DNA of 64,000 nucleotides, from positions 13,393,860 to 13,457,859 of the forward strand of contig JAGGNK010006448.1 of NCBI GenBank assembly GCA_017590115.1. Reading direction: 5' to 3'. The notes beneath the pieces were generated by a model, which was not told where the DNA came from, made no database searches, and saw nothing but the letters and a program-made list of their open reading frames with translations. The first letter of the stretch is position 1; the number at the start of each line of letters is the position of its first letter. Of this stretch, positions 61,764-64,000 are shown piece after piece. The position numbers were made by a program, and so were the translations under genes. The stretch comes from Montifringilla adamsi (taxonomy: Eukaryota > Chordata > Aves > Passeriformes > Passeridae).

Positions 61764-62236
61764 CTGGAAGCCCAGGTGGCAGAAAAAGAGAAGGCATGTT
61801 TCAACACAGCCTTAGTTCATGCTGCAAGCACACATATTTTACAAATAGCTGACTGCATAATTTTGTACAGAAAACCAGGTATCACACACACACAAGTGTA
61901 AAATGCTGCAGACTAGTGCAACAGAGTATCTTCATTTTGTTTCCAACAGATAACACCTTCAGAACAACAAGAAAGCAGAGATTAAAAAGTTCTGGAATTT
62001 ATAATACAAACATGCTTGCACAGTGATGGCATTTTAAGTAAGTATCAGAAATTCAATTTGTGGGCTGGATTTCAAGTGATGCTTTAAAATCACCAAGTCA
62101 GAAGGCATTCTTCTATTATTAGAGGGTGTCTGGGTAGCCAAAGAAGAGGTAGAGATCCTTTTAGATAAAAACAGATAAAAGTTTAGGTTTTTCTAGACAC
62201 TGAATTATTCATTAAAACATTCAAATAGACCTTTAC
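61764..62236 (-). other. TMTC4: TMTC4 intron
   Basis: A 473-bp phase-1 intron between two TPR exons. A short CACACACA run near 61887 is the only notable sequence. Confidence 0.9.
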
Positions 62237-62351
62237 CTGTGTTATCAAGCAATATTATCATATTGTTCCAGGCCAAACTGTGCTCTGGTTTCAGGACTGT
62301 AGCATTCCTCCATGCATTCAATGCATCTATATGGCGATTCAAATCTGCATA
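62237..62351 (-). CDS. TMTC4: TMTC4 coding exon (TPR)
   Basis: This 115-bp exon encodes YADLNRHIDALNAWRNATVL and onward to NNMIILLDNT, plus the first base of a Gly codon. The acceptor is TTGTTTTAG and the donor AACACAG|GTAAAG. It spans the end of the fourth TPR and the start of the fifth. Confidence 0.96.
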
Positions 62352-63025
62352 CTAAAACAAAAGAAAAATCCAGTAATTTTGCTATTACTTGCTTTACTTT
62401 CCTATCATTCACTAAAGACACTAAAAAGTTGTTAATGTCTTGTCCTTTCTAGTAGGATTTCTTTCTATAGACAAAAATAAACATAAAAGGAATACTCTTG
62501 TAGTATGGAAGATAAGAATGCTATATACTAATTTTCCTTTCCTTTCCTCTGGAAGTGAGGCTTGTCTTCAAATATGCATGTACCAATAGAATAAGGAGAA
62601 GAAACAGCATGCAATTTGGAAATCTACACAAGAGATTTAGTAAATATTTAATGTACATATTTTCAAAAATCTAATTTGAATTTTTCAGCATAGTTCTACT
62701 AGCTAACAATATTCTAAGGAATGCAAAACATCGGGAAATAATCAATAGTACCTTTTGGAAAAAAAAATTAAAATCTGTAATTTTGTTTATACTTCTTTAT
62801 ATGATAAAGTAGGATTACCAAAGGTTGTATGGAAGGAAGTATAATGGGAAAGCAATAGGAAAAGCTACCAAAAGCATGAAATCACCCTAAAATACAATAT
62901 AAGCAAAGTGGGATAACTATCAGCTTTTAACATTACAGCAGAATTATATAAATCTATCTATATATACACATACAGAAAGACACACAGATTCCAGTCATTG
63001 CTATAATTTATTCAAAAGCACTTAC
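62352..63025 (-). other. TMTC4: TMTC4 intron
   Basis: A 674-bp phase-0 intron, AT-rich. No element is recognisable. Confidence 0.9.
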
Positions 63026-63167
63026 CAACCGCCCTAAATTGTAGTAACAATCTGGATATTTTTTTCTGTGTTTAATTGCTGTCCAGTAGCTTTGTTCTGC
63101 CTCTTCAAACCTTCTTAAACTGTTCTGCACTATTCCTAGATTCATCCATGCAGCAGCAAAATCAGGT
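63026..63167 (-). CDS. TMTC4: TMTC4 coding exon (TPR)
   Basis: This 142-bp exon follows the acceptor AATTTGCCCAG. Its first base completes a Gln codon, then PDFAAAWMNLGIVQNSLRRF and onward to CYYNLGRL. The donor is CGGTTG|GTAAGT. It encodes the whole third TPR and the start of the fourth, with TPR consensus residues (W, L, G, A, Y) at the expected places. Confidence 0.96.
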
Positions 63168-63290
63168 CTGGGCAAATTGGGAAAAAAAACACCAAGAGAG
63201 AAGACAATTAAGCATCTGAAACACAAGATCTTATTGTATCATTTTGGCTCAATTGGTGCAAAACACTGCTTAGCATTGGTCTAAACATAC
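63168..63290 (-). other. TMTC4: Short TMTC4 intron
   Basis: An intron of only 123 bp in phase 2, from GTATGT to GCCCAG. It is one of two small introns in this cluster of TPR exons. Confidence 0.9.
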
Positions 63291-63398
63291 TGTATTTGTA
63301 CAGCTAAGGACAGCAACTCCTCTGCTTCATGGAGCTCATTTCTTTCTTTCAGAATATTTCCAAGGTTGTTCATGGCATGCACATATTTTGGATTCAAC
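63291..63398 (-). CDS. TMTC4: TMTC4 coding exon (TPR)
   Basis: This 108-bp exon enters with one base completing an Arg codon. It encodes LNPKYVHAMNNLGNILKERN and onward to LLSLAVQI, and leaves with two bases of a Gln codon. The acceptor is AAATTTTAG and the donor ATACA|GTATGT. It carries most of the second TPR. Confidence 0.95.
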
Positions 63399-63570
63399 CT
63401 AAAATTTAAAATTTAAGAGATTATTATTATGTATGGACATGTATTAATATATGCAAATTGCTAGCTCTGCAACACTGCAGAACATGAAAATGAATACCTA
63501 AGCATTTTCTTCATGTTAAACATGAAAGCAATTTTAGGAAAGATCATTAAAGCAGTAAAATTTCTAATAC
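63399..63570 (-). other. TMTC4: Short TMTC4 intron
   Basis: A 172-bp phase-2 intron, from GTATTA (a weaker donor) to TTTTAG. Nothing else is visible. Confidence 0.9.
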
Positions 63571-63650
63571 CTTACAGCTTCTCTGTAGTATTTGATTGCA
63601 GCACTTTGATTTCCTTTGTCAGCCAGGTTTTTGCCAACATTGTAGTGCAC
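63571..63650 (-). CDS. TMTC4: TMTC4 coding exon (first TPR in window)
   Basis: This 80-bp exon follows the acceptor TGTGTTTTCAG in phase 0. It encodes VHYNVGKNLADKGNQSAAIK and YYREAV plus two bases of an Arg codon. It is the most 5' TMTC4 exon I can support in the window; the remainder up to 64000 reads as intron. Confidence 0.95.
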
Positions 63651-64000
63651 CTGAAAACACAGATGGATATTCCACCACAGTCAGATATTTTGTGGAATCA
63701 AGCAGCTAAAAATTCTTTCTCTAAAAAGAAACAGTCAGCACTTGTGTCATTCATTGCTGGCTTTTGGTGTAGGTTGATACTTAGGATTGGATAATTCATA
63801 CAATGAAGACAGTAAGACAAAATCTGAGGTACACATCAGCTTACCTATTCCAGCTATTTAAGAAAGATTATTAATTTCCTAGTTTTATAAATGAGGTCAC
63901 CACACCTTTCACAAGACACTTGGTATGGAGACCTCCTGCTCTTAATTTTATTTGTTTGCCAGATAAGAGAAAGTTTGACTCAAATCAAATCTATCATAGC
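63651..64000 (-). other. TMTC4: TMTC4 intron, truncated by window edge
   Basis: I find no further exon on the minus strand before the window ends. The open + strand frame at 63513-63794 overlaps the exon antisense and has no support. Confidence 0.8.

Larger units (their letters stand above)
54671..64000 (-). other. TMTC4: TMTC4 locus, 3' part (continues past the window)
   Basis: Seven exons on the minus strand splice in frame (780 nt: 259 codons plus stop) into the C-terminal TPR region of transmembrane O-mannosyltransferase-targeting cadherin protein 4. The order of exons in transcription is 63650-63571, 63398-63291, 63167-63026, 62351-62237, 61763-61651, 55410-55341, 54822-54671. They form seven 32-36-residue TPR repeats (about residues 1-32, 33-66, 67-102, 103-134, 135-168, 169-202, 203-236) and a 23-residue lysine-rich tail. 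TMTC1-4 are ER membrane proteins linked to O-mannosylation of cadherins, and the TPR part faces the lumen. The membrane-spanning N-terminal half lies beyond 64000. No frameshift or stop interrupts the seven exons. Confidence 0.95.

Noticed and set aside
1..64000. CRISPR arrays, operons, phage or toxin modules
   Set aside because: The spliced genes, CR1 repeats and CpG island show vertebrate nuclear DNA. No regularly spaced identical repeats or prokaryotic gene clusters are present.

Overview
The window is vertebrate nuclear DNA, almost certainly from a bird. Coding sequence is sparse and split by long introns with GT..AG borders. The interspersed repeats are CR1 LINE 3' ends carrying the avian tail motif related to ATTCTRTG. 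The gene order PCCA (+), GGACT (-), TMTC4 (-) is that of human 13q32.3, which in chicken lies on chromosome 1 (recalled knowledge, not tested here).

Layout. 1-18.6 kb: the 3' end of PCCA on the + strand, with the last three coding exons (2418-2558, 14870-14947, 18210-18278). They encode the biotin-carrier end of the propionyl-CoA carboxylase alpha subunit, including the biotinylated lysine. 18.6-21.0 kb: a convergent gap. 21.06-21.55 kb: the single coding exon of GGACT on the - strand, a complete 157-residue protein. 21.6-46.8 kb: probably the long 5' intron of GGACT. 46.8-47.7 kb: a strong CpG island, best read as the GGACT promoter and first non-coding exon. 47.7-54.6 kb: intergenic, with a CR1, an LTR and a tandem duplication. 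54.67-64.0 kb: the 3' end of TMTC4 on the - strand. Seven exons splice in frame into 259 C-terminal residues made of seven TPR repeats; the gene continues beyond the window.

The three genes do not form one pathway. PCCA works in mitochondrial propionate catabolism. GGACT is a small cyclotransferase that degrades gamma-glutamyl-epsilon-lysine crosslink remnants. TMTC4 belongs to the ER TPR proteins involved in O-mannosylation of cadherins. Their adjacency looks like ancient conserved synteny, possibly held by regulatory elements of the neighbouring ZIC2/ZIC5 locus.

Repeats are unevenly spread. I recognise no CR1 in the first 28.7 kb, but at least twelve copies between 28.8 and 60.8 kb. Candidate conserved non-coding blocks lie in the repeat-poor part and in one clean island at 33.4-33.7 kb. 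I found no undescribed biological system. The best leads are candidate regulatory elements (a perfect CTCF-type match, enhancer-like blocks), the GGACT promoter assignment, and a poly(A)-separated tandem duplication near 50.1 kb.
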